In this document: piece by piece, positions 8,044-16,936 of the stretch
Numbering within the stretch: position 1 is the first letter of the stretch
Layout of the letters: every line of letters begins with the position of its first letter
NCBI GenBank assembly: GCA_934292725.1
Contig: CAKQXY010000034.1
Location: 1-41,897, forward strand
Direction of reading: 5' to 3'
Length of the DNA stretch: 41,897 bases
From: an uncultured Lachnospiraceae bacterium
GTDB taxonomy: Bacteria; Bacillota; Clostridia; Lachnospirales; Lachnospiraceae
Position numbers and translations under genes: made by a program
The notes under the pieces: model-generated
What the model saw: the letters and a program-made list of their open reading frames with translations, nothing else
What the model was told of the DNA's origin: nothing
The model's database searches: none

Positions 8044-8421
8044 TCAAAGATTAAGTAAAATCAAATCTGCCACCGATGCAATCAGCAAAAATGCAGCACT
8101 TATCATTAAAACAACTGTCTTTAGACCAACTACACTAAAATGCTGTCTCCATCCATTCTTTGCTTCTTTTTTCTCATCTGCATTTTCTTTTTTTCCTTTT
8201 GCAAGAAGCATTCCTGCCACAAGAAAAAGACCAATTGCGCCAATCAGCAAAAGACCGTCCTTTACAACTTCAAAGCCGTTTACTATCTGAAAACTGCCAA
8301 AGAGAAAGCCTCCTGCAAATAAAATGACAGCTGCTGCAGCTGCGGCCGCAATTCCAATTACAAATGCCTTTAACACATCTAATGCAGCCTTCTTTACCAT
8401 CTCTTTTCTACTCAGTGTCAT
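8044..8421 (-). CDS. Small membrane protein at the end of the opp operon
   Basis: About 125 residues, no family recognised. Three hydrophobic segments are visible: an alanine-rich stretch (VIGIAAAAAAAVILFAGGFL), GLLLIGAIGLFLVAGMLLA, and a C-terminal one (VVLMISAAFLLIASVADLIL), separated by a lysine/glutamate-rich loop (KGKKENADEKKEAK). The start at 8421 shares ATGA with the stop codon of the upstream ATPase gene and has AGGA eight bases upstream; an ATG at 8427 is too close to that site. Its translational coupling to the oligopeptide transporter and the terminator right after it make it the last cistron of that operon. A role in the transporter is possible, but nothing shows it. Confidence 0.65.
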   Translation of the reverse strand: MTLSRKEMVKKAALDVLKAFVIGIAAAAAAAVILFAGGFLFGSFQIVNGFEVVKDGLLLIGAIGLFLVAGMLLAKGKKENADEKKEAKNGWRQHFSVVGLKTVVLMISAAFLLIASVADLILLNL

Positions 8422-9425
8422 ACGCATTTTCCTGTCTCGCATCCATTTGCTGGATCGCAAATATGACAGGCAACGAAATGACCGCCGCCAATATCACGAA
8501 GCTTTGGCATCTCCTGTCTGCAGATCGGCATTGCACACTTACATCTTCCCTGGAACTTACATCCTGCCGGGGAATTGATAGGGCTTGGCACTTCACCTTC
8601 AAGACGAATCTTTTTGGCATCTCTTTCCTGCTCGATCTTTGGATCCGGAATCGGAATTGCTGACAGCAATGCTCGTGTATATGGATGCTGCGGATTTGCG
8701 TACAACTCCTCAGAAGTGGTCAGCTCAACTAAGGTACCTAAATACAATACTGCAACGCGGTCTGAGATATGCTTTACCATTGACAGATCATGAGCAACAA
8801 ATAAATATGTTAATCCCATGCGTTTTTGCAAATCAATCAATAAGTTTACGATCTGTGCCTGAATAGAAACATCAAGCGCTGAAATTGGCTCATCAAGTAC
8901 AAGAAACTCTGGCTCTACTGCAAGCGCACGTGCAATACCGATACGCTGTCTCTGACCGCCTGAAAACTCATGAACGAAACGATTCGCATGCTCTCTGTTT
9001 AAGCCGACAAGCTCCAAATAATGGTAGATGCGCTCATTTCTCTCCTTTTTGTTTTTAGCCAAATGGTGAATATCAATTCCTTCTCCAATGATCTCAGCAA
9101 CTGTCATACGCGGATCAAGAGAGCCATACGGATCCTGGAAAACCATCTGAACAGACTTTTTGTAGTTCTGCTTTTCCTTTCCAGTCAATTTCTGAGGATC
9201 CTGTCCTTTAAACAAAACTTCTCCATCAGTTCTGCTGTACAATCCGATACAGGTTCGTCCGCATGTGGTCTTTCCACATCCTGACTCTCCTACCATGCCG
9301 AGCGTTTCTCCCTTGTAGATCTCAAAGGAAACATCGTCAACGGCCTTTAAGGTAGCATTTTTGCCTACCTGAAAATATTTCTTTAAGTGGCTCACTGAAA
9401 AGAGCACTTCTTTTTCGTTGTTCAT
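8418..9425 (-). CDS. oppF: Oligopeptide ABC transporter ATP-binding protein (OppF type)
   Basis: About 335 residues, peripheral on the inner face of the membrane. It has Walker A GESGCGKTT, the signature HEFSGGQRQRIGIARA, Walker B FLVLDEPISALD and a switch histidine in LFVAHDLSM. The C-terminal oligopeptide/dipeptide extension holds a cysteine cluster (CKFQGRCKCAMPICRQ) typical of OppD/OppF pairs. It drives peptide uptake with the OppD partner. A longer frame starts at a TTG (9467) overlapping the oppD stop, but AAAGGA eight bases before the ATG at 9425 and the usual family N-terminus favour 9425. Fourth transporter component after oppB, oppC and oppD. Confidence 0.88.
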   Translation of the reverse strand: MNNEKEVLFSVSHLKKYFQVGKNATLKAVDDVSFEIYKGETLGMVGESGCGKTTCGRTCIGLYSRTDGEVLFKGQDPQKLTGKEKQNYKKSVQMVFQDPYGSLDPRMTVAEIIGEGIDIHHLAKNKKERNERIYHYLELVGLNREHANRFVHEFSGGQRQRIGIARALAVEPEFLVLDEPISALDVSIQAQIVNLLIDLQKRMGLTYLFVAHDLSMVKHISDRVAVLYLGTLVELTTSEELYANPQHPYTRALLSAIPIPDPKIEQERDAKKIRLEGEVPSPINSPAGCKFQGRCKCAMPICRQEMPKLRDIGGGHFVACHICDPANGCETGKCV

Positions 9426-9463
9426 ATTCAATATTCCTTTCGACATGCTTGAGTTTAGAAACG

Positions 9464-10486
9464 TCAAGCTTCTCCCGGCATCTCAACCTTTGGTGCTAAC
9501 GGATGATGCAGCCAGCAGCTTGCCTCATGTCCATCACCAAACTCTGTAACCTCCGGCATCTGCTCTTTACAGATTTCCATACAGTACTCACATCTTGTAC
9601 AGAATGGACATCCGACTGGCGGATTTAACAAATCTGGCGGTGTTCCTGGAATTGATGCAAGTACCTGCTTATTCTCAAGGTCAAGTCTCGGCACAGAACG
9701 AATCAACGCCCATGTGTATGGATGTCTCGGGCGATAGAAAATATCCTCGCAGCTTCCGCGCTCTACAATCATGCCTGAGTACATAACGGCAATCTTCTGC
9801 GCAATATTTGCTACAACACCAAGGTCATGTGTAATCATGATAACTGATGTGTTATGCTCTCTTTGCAGTTCCTTAATGATATCGAGAATCTGTCCCTGAA
9901 TAGTTACATCAAGCGCTGTTGTCGGCTCATCACAAATTAGGATCTTCGGGTCACAGGCAAACGCAATTGCAATCATAACACGCTGTCTCATACCGCCTGA
10001 GAACTCATGCGGATACTGACGCACACGCTTTTCTGGCTCAGGAATACCAACTTTTTGAAGCATTCTTACTGCTTCCTTCTTTGCCTCATCCTTTGTCATA
10101 TGCTTATGCGCCATCAGATTTTCCATGATCTGCTTGCCAACACGCATGGTCGGATTTAATGAAGCAAGTGCATCCTGGAAGATAATTGCAACCTCACCGC
10201 CCTTATATGCCTGCCACTGCTTCTTATTATAATTAAGTATATTATCACCGTGATATAAAATCTCGCTGCCCTGTTTGATCTCGCCCTGCGGTCCTTTGAT
10301 AAGACCCATAATGGACTTTGCCGTAACAGACTTTCCACAGCCAGACTCACCTACAATGGCAATTGCCTCTCCTTCTTTCAAATCAAAGGAAACACCACGC
10401 ACGGATTTTACTTCGCCTGCATAGGTATGGTAGGACACTTTTAAATTTTTTACTTCCAATATCTTATTATTTTTCTGGTCACTCAT
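9464..10486 (-). CDS. oppD: Oligopeptide ABC transporter ATP-binding protein (OppD type)
   Basis: 340 residues. Walker A is GESGCGKSVT, the signature is HEFSGGMRQRVMIAIA, Walker B is ILICDEPTTALDVT, and the switch histidine is in MITHDLGVV. The C-terminal PVGCPFCTRCEYCMEICKEQ cysteine cluster marks the oligopeptide/dipeptide/nickel subgroup. It hydrolyses ATP with OppF to power import through OppBC. AAAGGAGA stands six bases before the ATG. It follows oppC with a 15-base gap. Confidence 0.9.
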   Translation of the reverse strand: MSDQKNNKILEVKNLKVSYHTYAGEVKSVRGVSFDLKEGEAIAIVGESGCGKSVTAKSIMGLIKGPQGEIKQGSEILYHGDNILNYNKKQWQAYKGGEVAIIFQDALASLNPTMRVGKQIMENLMAHKHMTKDEAKKEAVRMLQKVGIPEPEKRVRQYPHEFSGGMRQRVMIAIAFACDPKILICDEPTTALDVTIQGQILDIIKELQREHNTSVIMITHDLGVVANIAQKIAVMYSGMIVERGSCEDIFYRPRHPYTWALIRSVPRLDLENKQVLASIPGTPPDLLNPPVGCPFCTRCEYCMEICKEQMPEVTEFGDGHEASCWLHHPLAPKVEMPGEA

Positions 10487-10501
10487 AGTTTCTCCTTTGT
10501 C

Positions 10502-11413
10502 TTACTGGCGAAGTCTCGGGTCAAGTGCATCACGCAGTCCATCGCCGAGCAGGTTAAATGCCATAACGATTACACACAAAATCACACAAGGCCAAATAAG
10601 CTGTGTTGGGTAGAAATCAAGTGTCTGCTGTCCCTGTGAAATCAAAACGCCAAGACTGATCTCTGGTGCAGTTAGACCAATTCCAAGGAAGCTAAGTCCT
10701 GCCTCAGTGAAGATGAAGGCTGGAATGGAAGTAGACATATTTAAGATCAAAATTCCAAGCATGTTCGGCACATAATGCTTTAAGATAATACGTGATGGTT
10801 TTGCACCAAGTACCTCTGCCGCATATACATACTCTGATTCCTTTAACTGCTTAATCATACCACGAACCTGTCTGGCAGTGCTGCACCATGCAGTAATACT
10901 AAGTGCAACGAGAAGAGCAAACAAATTGTTGCCAAGAACCATCATGATCAGAATTGTGATCAAAAGGCTTGGCAGAGAGTTGATTACCTCGATGATACGC
11001 ATCATTACGTCATCGATCCAACCGCCAAAATGTGCCATTGCTGCACCATAAAGTGTTCCTACAATCAGCTTTAATGCTGTTGCCACAAGCGCAATAATGA
11101 TAGATGCTCTTGCACCCATCCAAACACGTGAGAACAAGTCACGTCCCAGATAATCAGTTCCAAACCAGTACTTTGCGCTCATTCCCTGATTCTTCTCTTT
11201 TACATTCTTTGAAACAAAATCGTAGCCCCTGATATATGGTCCAACAATAACCATAATTAAAATCAGTCCAAGCACGACAAGTGATGCCATTGCAACTGGA
11301 TTTTTCTTCAGTCGTCTCCATGCATCCTGCCAGTAAGAAATAGTTGGGCGGTCAATACGCTCTGCTTCTTCTTTTGTATAGCCAACCCTTTTAAATTTAT
11401 CAGCTGTAAGCAT
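10502..11413 (-). CDS. oppC: Oligopeptide ABC transporter permease (OppC type)
   Basis: 303 residues, inner membrane. A soluble N-terminus (about 40 residues, including WQDAWRRLKKNPVAM) leads into the first membrane segment LVVLGLILIMVIVGPYI, followed by a large external loop (YWFGTDYLGRDLFSR) and five further helices. The EAA loop that docks with the ATPases is visible as EYVYAAEVLGAKPSRIILKHYVPN. This pattern is typical of OppC/DppC. Pairs with OppB. GGGAGGAAA lies just before the ATG, and the gap to oppB is 12 bases. Confidence 0.9.
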   Translation of the reverse strand: MLTADKFKRVGYTKEEAERIDRPTISYWQDAWRRLKKNPVAMASLVVLGLILIMVIVGPYIRGYDFVSKNVKEKNQGMSAKYWFGTDYLGRDLFSRVWMGARASIIIALVATALKLIVGTLYGAAMAHFGGWIDDVMMRIIEVINSLPSLLITILIMMVLGNNLFALLVALSITAWCSTARQVRGMIKQLKESEYVYAAEVLGAKPSRIILKHYVPNMLGILILNMSTSIPAFIFTEAGLSFLGIGLTAPEISLGVLISQGQQTLDFYPTQLIWPCVILCVIVMAFNLLGDGLRDALDPRLRQ

Positions 11414-11425
11414 ATGTTTCCTCCC

Positions 11426-12385
11426 TTATTTACTTCTCTTGCCTGGCATCTGGATTCTCGGATCGACAAATACATATAAAATATCCGTAATAAAGATGAC
11501 AGCGATATACAGGATTGACAGCAGCACTGTTTCACCAAGTACAATTGACAAATCCTGATTATTTACGGCAGTTACATAATACTGTCCGATTCCCGGAATT
11601 GAGAAGATGCTCTCAATAAAGAAGGAACCTGTAATACACATAGCAACAGACATTGGCAGCTGCGTCATAACTGGAATAAAGGAGTTACGAAGGATATGCT
11701 TGCGAATAATTGCAGATTTGCTTAAGCCCTTTGACTCTGCTGTCAGTACGTAATCCTGATTTACAACATCCAGCATAGAGGTCTTTAAGAGTCTCGTGTA
11801 GGTTGCAATATAGGAGAAACATCCTGTCAGAGTTGGAAGAACAGTATACTTCCATCCTCCAAACCACAAATCCTTTCCCTCCGGCCATCCGATTGTCGGA
11901 AACCATCGAAGATTACCTGCAAAAACCTTCTGCAAAAGCAGTCCAAATATCAAATGCGGCACTGAAATAAGCAATACCGACAAACCTACAATCAAATAAT
12001 CAATGAAGGTTCCTCGCTTCATCGCCGCCACAATTCCAAGCAGTAAACCAAGTGTTACACCAAGTAACATCTGCTGAATACCAAGTCTTGCAGATACTGG
12101 AAGCTTTGTCTTTAATAAACCTGTTACTGTCTGTCCGGCATATACAAATGATTCACCAAAATCACCCTTACACATTTTCTTCATTGTTATCAAATAACGT
12201 TCCATTACCGGCTTATCCAGTCCGTAGCGCTGGTACAAAGCAGTTCTCGTCTGTTCCGGCAAATGGTCTGCCCTCTGGGTCAGCGGATCTCCTGGAACCG
12301 CCTCCAGCAGGAAAAAGGTAGCTGTTGCAATCAAAAAGACTGTCAAAATCAGCTCAGCAAAACGCCTGATTAAATATCTACCCAT
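11426..12385 (-). CDS. oppB: Oligopeptide ABC transporter permease (OppB type)
   Basis: 319 residues, six predicted membrane segments. It begins MGRYLIRRFAELILTVFLIAT, the standard OppB/DppB N-terminus, with PGDP and RYGLDKPV in the first external loop and FGESFVY after it. The docking loop is LDVVNQDYVLTAESKGLSKSAIIRKH split across the usual EAA position. It forms the channel with OppC. The gene is separated from oppA by 131 bases holding a terminator-like hairpin, so the permease and ATPase genes are probably expressed below oppA. Confidence 0.9.
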   Translation of the reverse strand: MGRYLIRRFAELILTVFLIATATFFLLEAVPGDPLTQRADHLPEQTRTALYQRYGLDKPVMERYLITMKKMCKGDFGESFVYAGQTVTGLLKTKLPVSARLGIQQMLLGVTLGLLLGIVAAMKRGTFIDYLIVGLSVLLISVPHLIFGLLLQKVFAGNLRWFPTIGWPEGKDLWFGGWKYTVLPTLTGCFSYIATYTRLLKTSMLDVVNQDYVLTAESKGLSKSAIIRKHILRNSFIPVMTQLPMSVAMCITGSFFIESIFSIPGIGQYYVTAVNNQDLSIVLGETVLLSILYIAVIFITDILYVFVDPRIQMPGKRSK

Positions 12386-12420
12386 AGCCTTAGCTCCTGT
12401 TCTTTTTTATTATTATTACG

Positions 12421-12447
12421 AAAAGGAAGGGCCCGAACAACGAGCCC
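12421..12447 (-). terminator. Intercistronic partial terminator after oppA
   Basis: Minus strand: GGGCTCG (12441-12447), loop TTGTT, CGGGCCC (12429-12435), with one G-T pair, followed by TTCCTTTT. It lies between oppA and oppB. Such hairpins often let only part of the transcripts read into the permease genes, giving excess binding protein. Confidence 0.65.
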
Positions 12448-12516
12448 CTCCAAACTTTTGGGTTTGCTTTTGTAAAACCGTAATTTTAAGCATTACCTTC
12501 TACTAATTGCGCTCTA

Positions 12517-14211
12517 TTACTGGTTTTTTCCATCGATGTAAGTCCAGATAAACTCAGCACTTGCACCGAAAGAAGATGTGTGATAATCCTTAACCCAGTT
12601 CTGAAGCAGAACCTGCTTTGTAGCATAGTAGATTGGTGCAAATGCACAATCGTCTAACAAAAGAACCTGCTCCATCTGCTTATAGATATCAAGACGCTTA
12701 TCCATATCAGTCTCACCAACAAGCTGATCTGCTAATGCATCATAATCTGGGTTGCTGTATCCACCAAAGGACATACCGTAAGCATCAGTATAGTTAGTAT
12801 ATAAGAAGTCAAGCGGATCGTTGTAGTCTGAATACCAACCGCCAAGGAAGAAGTCATAATTTCCTTCATTTCTGTCTGCGATAAACAGGGATGTATCACC
12901 AGCTACACTTAACTCAACAGTAAGTCCAAGTGTCTCTTCCAGAGACTGCTGAATGTACTCTCTCTCTGCCTGTCCCTCAGTTGTGGAACCACTTGTCAGA
13001 TAAGTCAGTGTGATATCTTCGATTGGAGTCTCTACGCCTAACTCATCAAGACCTTCCTGGAACAAAGCAACGATCTTATCTGGATCACCAACATACTCAT
13101 TGTACTCATCCTCAATGATCTCGCCTACCTGAGAACGATAAGAAGAACCATTGAATGTGATAGCTGGTGCTACATAGCTGTATGCCGGATTGTATCTTCC
13201 ATAAACAGCATCGATCATCTCTTCACGGTCAATACTGTAGGAGATTGCCTTACGAATCTTTACATTGCTCATCAATCCAGATGTACCGCCGTTAATAAAG
13301 TTGAAACGAAGTCCAGTTGTTCCCGGATAATCTGTTACCATGTACTGATACTTGCCTTCTTCTGCTTCCTTTGCAAACTTGATTGCATAGTCACCAGTTG
13401 GCTGATACTGATCTAACTCACCATTCTCAAACATGGTAGCTGCTGTAGACTCCTGTGCTACAATGTACCAGTTGATTGTATCCAGATATACATTATCTGC
13501 ATCCCAGTACTCAGCGTTCTTTGTCCATACCATCTTGTTGTCTACAACCAGATCAGACATGCAGAATGGTCCGTTATATACGCAAAGTGTCCAATCCTTA
13601 CCCCAGTTATCGCCAGCTGCCTCAGCCAGATCCTCACGTGTCGGATACAGAGGAGTTGCTACTAACTTAGACTCGAAAGTCGGGTCTGCTACCTTTAATG
13701 TAACTTCGAAGGTATAATCATCAACTGCTACTGCCATAACGTCATCAGCTGAACCTTCGCCAGAGTTGTACTCTTCTGCTCCTACTACATTGTAGATGAA
13801 AGATGCATAGTCATATGCATAATCTGGGTTTAACAGACGCTTCCAGCCATACTCATAATCATGAGCAGTAACCGGAACACCATCAGACCACTTTGCATCC
13901 TCTCTTAAATGATAGGTGTAAACAGTTCCATCATCAGAAATATCAACACTCTCTGCTCCTGCTAAGATGAACTCATCTCCATTCTCATCTGCTACATCAC
14001 GGTATAATCCCTCGTAGCAAGCTGCCATCATCCATCTCCAGCCCATGTCCTGGACATCATAATTGTTTCCGAAAGCAGTTGTTCTTACATTGATTACCTG
14101 CTCATCAGTCAGCTCTTTAGCTGCCTCATCTGCAAATACGGTTGGTGCAAATGTTCCAACAGTCATAACACCTGCCAGTAATGCTGCACACACTTTCTGC
14201 ATTTTTCTCAT
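12517..14211 (-). CDS. oppA: Oligopeptide-binding protein of the ABC transporter (OppA family)
   Basis: 564 residues, SBP family 5. The sequence shows YEGLYR near residue 72, LREDAKWSDGVPVTAHDYEYGWKR (split here for length: LREDAKWSDG, VTAHDYEYGW), RKAISYSIDRE and the C-terminal region typical of peptide-binding proteins. It captures extracellular peptides for OppBCDF. A signal peptide (MRKMQK, hydrophobic core, VFA before Asp28) is clear, but there is no lipobox cysteine; the only early Cys (residue 8) is inside the hydrophobic core. Most Gram-positive OppA proteins are lipoproteins, so how this one stays at the cell is unclear. It is first in the operon, with a strong promoter and an AAGGAGGAG ribosome binding site. 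Confidence 0.9.
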   Translation of the reverse strand: MRKMQKVCAALLAGVMTVGTFAPTVFADEAAKELTDEQVINVRTTAFGNNYDVQDMGWRWMMAACYEGLYRDVADENGDEFILAGAESVDISDDGTVYTYHLREDAKWSDGVPVTAHDYEYGWKRLLNPDYAYDYASFIYNVVGAEEYNSGEGSADDVMAVAVDDYTFEVTLKVADPTFESKLVATPLYPTREDLAEAAGDNWGKDWTLCVYNGPFCMSDLVVDNKMVWTKNAEYWDADNVYLDTINWYIVAQESTAATMFENGELDQYQPTGDYAIKFAKEAEEGKYQYMVTDYPGTTGLRFNFINGGTSGLMSNVKIRKAISYSIDREEMIDAVYGRYNPAYSYVAPAITFNGSSYRSQVGEIIEDEYNEYVGDPDKIVALFQEGLDELGVETPIEDITLTYLTSGSTTEGQAEREYIQQSLEETLGLTVELSVAGDTSLFIADRNEGNYDFFLGGWYSDYNDPLDFLYTNYTDAYGMSFGGYSNPDYDALADQLVGETDMDKRLDIYKQMEQVLLLDDCAFAPIYYATKQVLLQNWVKDYHTSSFGASAEFIWTYIDGKNQ

Positions 14212-14247
14212 TTTTCTCCTCCTTGAATGTCATGAAGTATGCTAGCC

Positions 14248-14276
14248 ATTATACCTCTTTTTTCAAAAAATGTCCA
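14248..14276 (-). promoter_or_regulatory. Promoter of the opp operon
   Basis: Minus strand: TGGACA (14271-14276), 17-base spacer, TATAAT (14248-14253), about 37 bases before the oppA start. A near-consensus sigma-A promoter, in line with high expression of the binding protein. Confidence 0.82.
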
Positions 14277-14352
14277 ATGGTTTTTCTGCGATTTCAGGAC
14301 TTATAGTGAGATAGGCTTATCGGAAATACTTATGGCTGGCTATTTATTTCAC

Positions 14353-16923
14353 TTATTTTTGCTTATGGAACTGTTTTTCATGGCTCACGGCATCCTCATA
14401 CTGATTGGACTGCAGAATCACACGCACGGTATGATACACACATCGTCTGAGCACATGAAGCGGCAGGGAGCCATCTGCAAGCGCTGCGCGCAGATTTTCA
14501 TGGTCAGCAGGATCTCCCGGCATGACAATGTCATTTCCGGCTCTCATACAACCGCTGGCGGTACAAACACCTGCATTAGACATCGTGGTTGTAGTCCAGT
14601 CTGTCATGATCGTTCCCTCAAATCCCCATTCATCGCGGGCTGCTCTGGTACAAATATCATAATTGTTCGCCGCATGTACACCATTAATCATGTTGTAAGA
14701 GGTCATAATCGACATTGGCTGCGCATGTTTAACAGCAATCTCAAATCCCTTCAGATAGATTTCTCGCAGCGCACGCTCGGACAGCATCGAATCAGATCCC
14801 ATACGATTGTCCTCCTGATTGTTGCAGGCAAAATGTTTAATCGTTGTACCGCATCCCTGAACATTCTGCACACCAAGCGTCATAGCCGCTGCCATCATAC
14901 CGGCCAGAAGCGGATCCTCGGAATAGTACTCAAAGTTACGGCCACAAAGTGGGTTTCTATGGATGTTCATGCCTGGCGCCAGCCACAGCGTTACCTCAAA
15001 CAGTTTCATCTCATTGCCAATCATCTCACCGAGCTGTCTGACAAGCTCCAGATCCCAACTCTGTGCCAGAAGTGCACCAACTGGCATAGCCGTGCAAAAC
15101 TGCCAATAAGTCTCTTCATCTGGATCATGCTTTGGTTTTTCATTCAGCAAAAGACCGCCTTCAAATGATTCCAGAAAATCCATTCTTTTTGTTTTTCCAT
15201 CTTTCACCTGATACTGCCTGTTCAGGCGAAGTCCGGCCGGTCCGTCTGCGAGTACGATGCTTGCAACCTCAAATGGGGGATCGACAAATGCTGAGGTAGT
15301 CTCGGCAGCTGCACCCGGCACGCTTTGTCCGGCAGCGCCAATCGTACTGCCCTGTCCCATACTGATATCGCCTGTGGCAAGAAGGATCAGCTGCTCTGGT
15401 GTCATGCTGTTTACAATCTCACCTGCCCGGCCTGTGAGTTCCTCGTAATCAGCCTTGTATTCTATTTTTCTGGTAAGCAGCTGTGCGGCCTTTATCTGTA
15501 CGAAAGGAAGATTCCTTTCTTTTGCAGCTGTCTCCCATTTTTCCTGCTTTTTAAGAAGTACCTCCCGATCTGGTGCAATTTCTTCGACCCTCTTTTGTGG
15601 TTTACAGATGTTCGTTCCTGAGATCAATACTGCCTGTCCGTCAATCTCCATCACTGCACAAAGCACTGCATCCTGTAAGGAATTGCCAATCCAGATGCCA
15701 TAATTTCCGCCATCTAAAATCCAAGATGCACTGCTCTCATCGTAAGATGAAAGCTGATACAGTGGGAATGAAATCGTAAGCTTCTGTGTCTCTTTCGGTG
15801 AAAGCTCTTTTGTCTTGGCAAAGCCGGCCAAACGGCGATATTCCTTTGGCAATCCCTGCTGTGGACAGGAAACATAGACCTGTACGACCTCTTTTCCGCT
15901 ATACTGCTCCCCTGTGTTGGTCACTTCCACCTCTGCCGTCAGCGTCGGATTTTCTGTTCCCAATCCTGTCAGTGTTACGTTTGGAGATGAAATTGAAAAT
16001 GTGGTATAGGACAATCCAAAACCAAATCCATAGCGTACCGGCACATCAAATGTATCAAAATAGCGGTAGCCCACATAGATACCTTCCTTATATTCTTCAT
16101 GGAACACATCGCCGCTCTTAAAGCTGAACGTCTGCGCACTCGGATAATCACTGTAATCCATTGCCCATGAATCCGTCAGCTTACCGGATGGCACCTTTTT
16201 TCCAAGCAGCACATCAGCAACTGCATTTCCGCCTTCCTGACCCGGCTGAAGGATATTGAGCACAGCCTCAATCTTCGGATACTCATCAAGAAATGCCAGA
16301 TCGACAAGGCCACCTGCGTTCAGCAGCAAAATGATATGCTCATAGCAGTCAGATAAGCACTCCAGCATAGCACGCTCTTTCTTAGAGATGTAGTAATCCT
16401 GCTCTTCATCCTTACGGTCTGCACCCTCTCCTGCAATTCGGCTAAGAACAAAAATAGCTGTATCTGCACCATCTGCGCCGTCCTCCCTTGTGATCGGATC
16501 TCCTGCTGCCAGACAATACGGTGTACTGAAATAAGAAAAGACAATATTCATGCCTTCCTTTTTCGACTTTTCAATGATACACTGTTTCCAGTCCTCACGG
16601 CTTTTTTCGTACACCTTCTGATAGGAATCCAGCCACCTTTTGCTGGTAATCTCAAAGCCGGCATTGAGTAAACCCTGATAAATATTGACGTTGTCGCGCT
16701 CATTGACATCACCGGAACCAGTTCCGCCTTTCATGGTCTTTATGGCACCTGCACCATACAGACCTAGTCTGGCTCCTTCCGCAAGCGGAAGCAGATTGTT
16801 TTCATTTTTCAGTAAGACAAAACTCTCCGCGGCTGCCTCTCTGACAAGTTTTCGATTGTCAATCTCTCTTTGTGTCACTTCTGATGATGGCGATCCCACC
16901 AATGTTCTTTTGCGAAGTTTCAT
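14353..16923 (-). CDS. Glycoside hydrolase family 3 beta-glucosidase with permuted domain order
   Basis: 856 residues, no signal peptide, so probably cytoplasmic. The domain order is the reverse of common GH3 enzymes. It starts with the GH3 C-terminal alpha/beta domain (ESFVLLKNENNLLPL at about 34-48; GEGADR near 165-170 may hold the acid/base Glu; GKLTDSWA near 247). A fibronectin III-like domain follows (about 325-430, with VEVTNTGEQYSGKEVVQVYV in that stretch). The TIM-barrel domain is last (LADGPAGLR about 558, GRNFEYYSEDP about 661, KHFACNNQE about 696), with the nucleophile Asp775 in MTDW. This arrangement is known from beta-glucosidases of Ruminococcus albus and Butyrivibrio fibrisolvens. 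It removes terminal glucose, or a similar sugar, from oligosaccharides. AGGAGG precedes the ATG and the gene follows the c-di-GMP gene by 13 bases. Confidence 0.9.
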   Translation of the reverse strand: MKLRKRTLVGSPSSEVTQREIDNRKLVREAAAESFVLLKNENNLLPLAEGARLGLYGAGAIKTMKGGTGSGDVNERDNVNIYQGLLNAGFEITSKRWLDSYQKVYEKSREDWKQCIIEKSKKEGMNIVFSYFSTPYCLAAGDPITREDGADGADTAIFVLSRIAGEGADRKDEEQDYYISKKERAMLECLSDCYEHIILLLNAGGLVDLAFLDEYPKIEAVLNILQPGQEGGNAVADVLLGKKVPSGKLTDSWAMDYSDYPSAQTFSFKSGDVFHEEYKEGIYVGYRYFDTFDVPVRYGFGFGLSYTTFSISSPNVTLTGLGTENPTLTAEVEVTNTGEQYSGKEVVQVYVSCPQQGLPKEYRRLAGFAKTKELSPKETQKLTISFPLYQLSSYDESSASWILDGGNYGIWIGNSLQDAVLCAVMEIDGQAVLISGTNICKPQKRVEEIAPDREVLLKKQEKWETAAKERNLPFVQIKAAQLLTRKIEYKADYEELTGRAGEIVNSMTPEQLILLATGDISMGQGSTIGAAGQSVPGAAAETTSAFVDPPFEVASIVLADGPAGLRLNRQYQVKDGKTKRMDFLESFEGGLLLNEKPKHDPDEETYWQFCTAMPVGALLAQSWDLELVRQLGEMIGNEMKLFEVTLWLAPGMNIHRNPLCGRNFEYYSEDPLLAGMMAAAMTLGVQNVQGCGTTIKHFACNNQEDNRMGSDSMLSERALREIYLKGFEIAVKHAQPMSIMTSYNMINGVHAANNYDICTRAARDEWGFEGTIMTDWTTTTMSNAGVCTASGCMRAGNDIVMPGDPADHENLRAALADGSLPLHVLRRCVYHTVRVILQSNQYEDAVSHEKQFHKQK

Positions 16924-16936
16924 GAATTATTCCTCC

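Noticed and set aside
9425..9467. TTG start of oppF overlapping the oppD stop
   Set aside because: The site before TTG is only three bases away, while the ATG at 9425 has a well placed AAAGGA and matches the family N-terminus.
14239..15168. 309-codon plus-strand open frame
   Set aside because: It is antisense to the GH3 gene, starts in the oppA promoter region, and has a composition unlike a real protein (His, Cys, Arg and Ile rich). The GH3 frame has clear family motifs.
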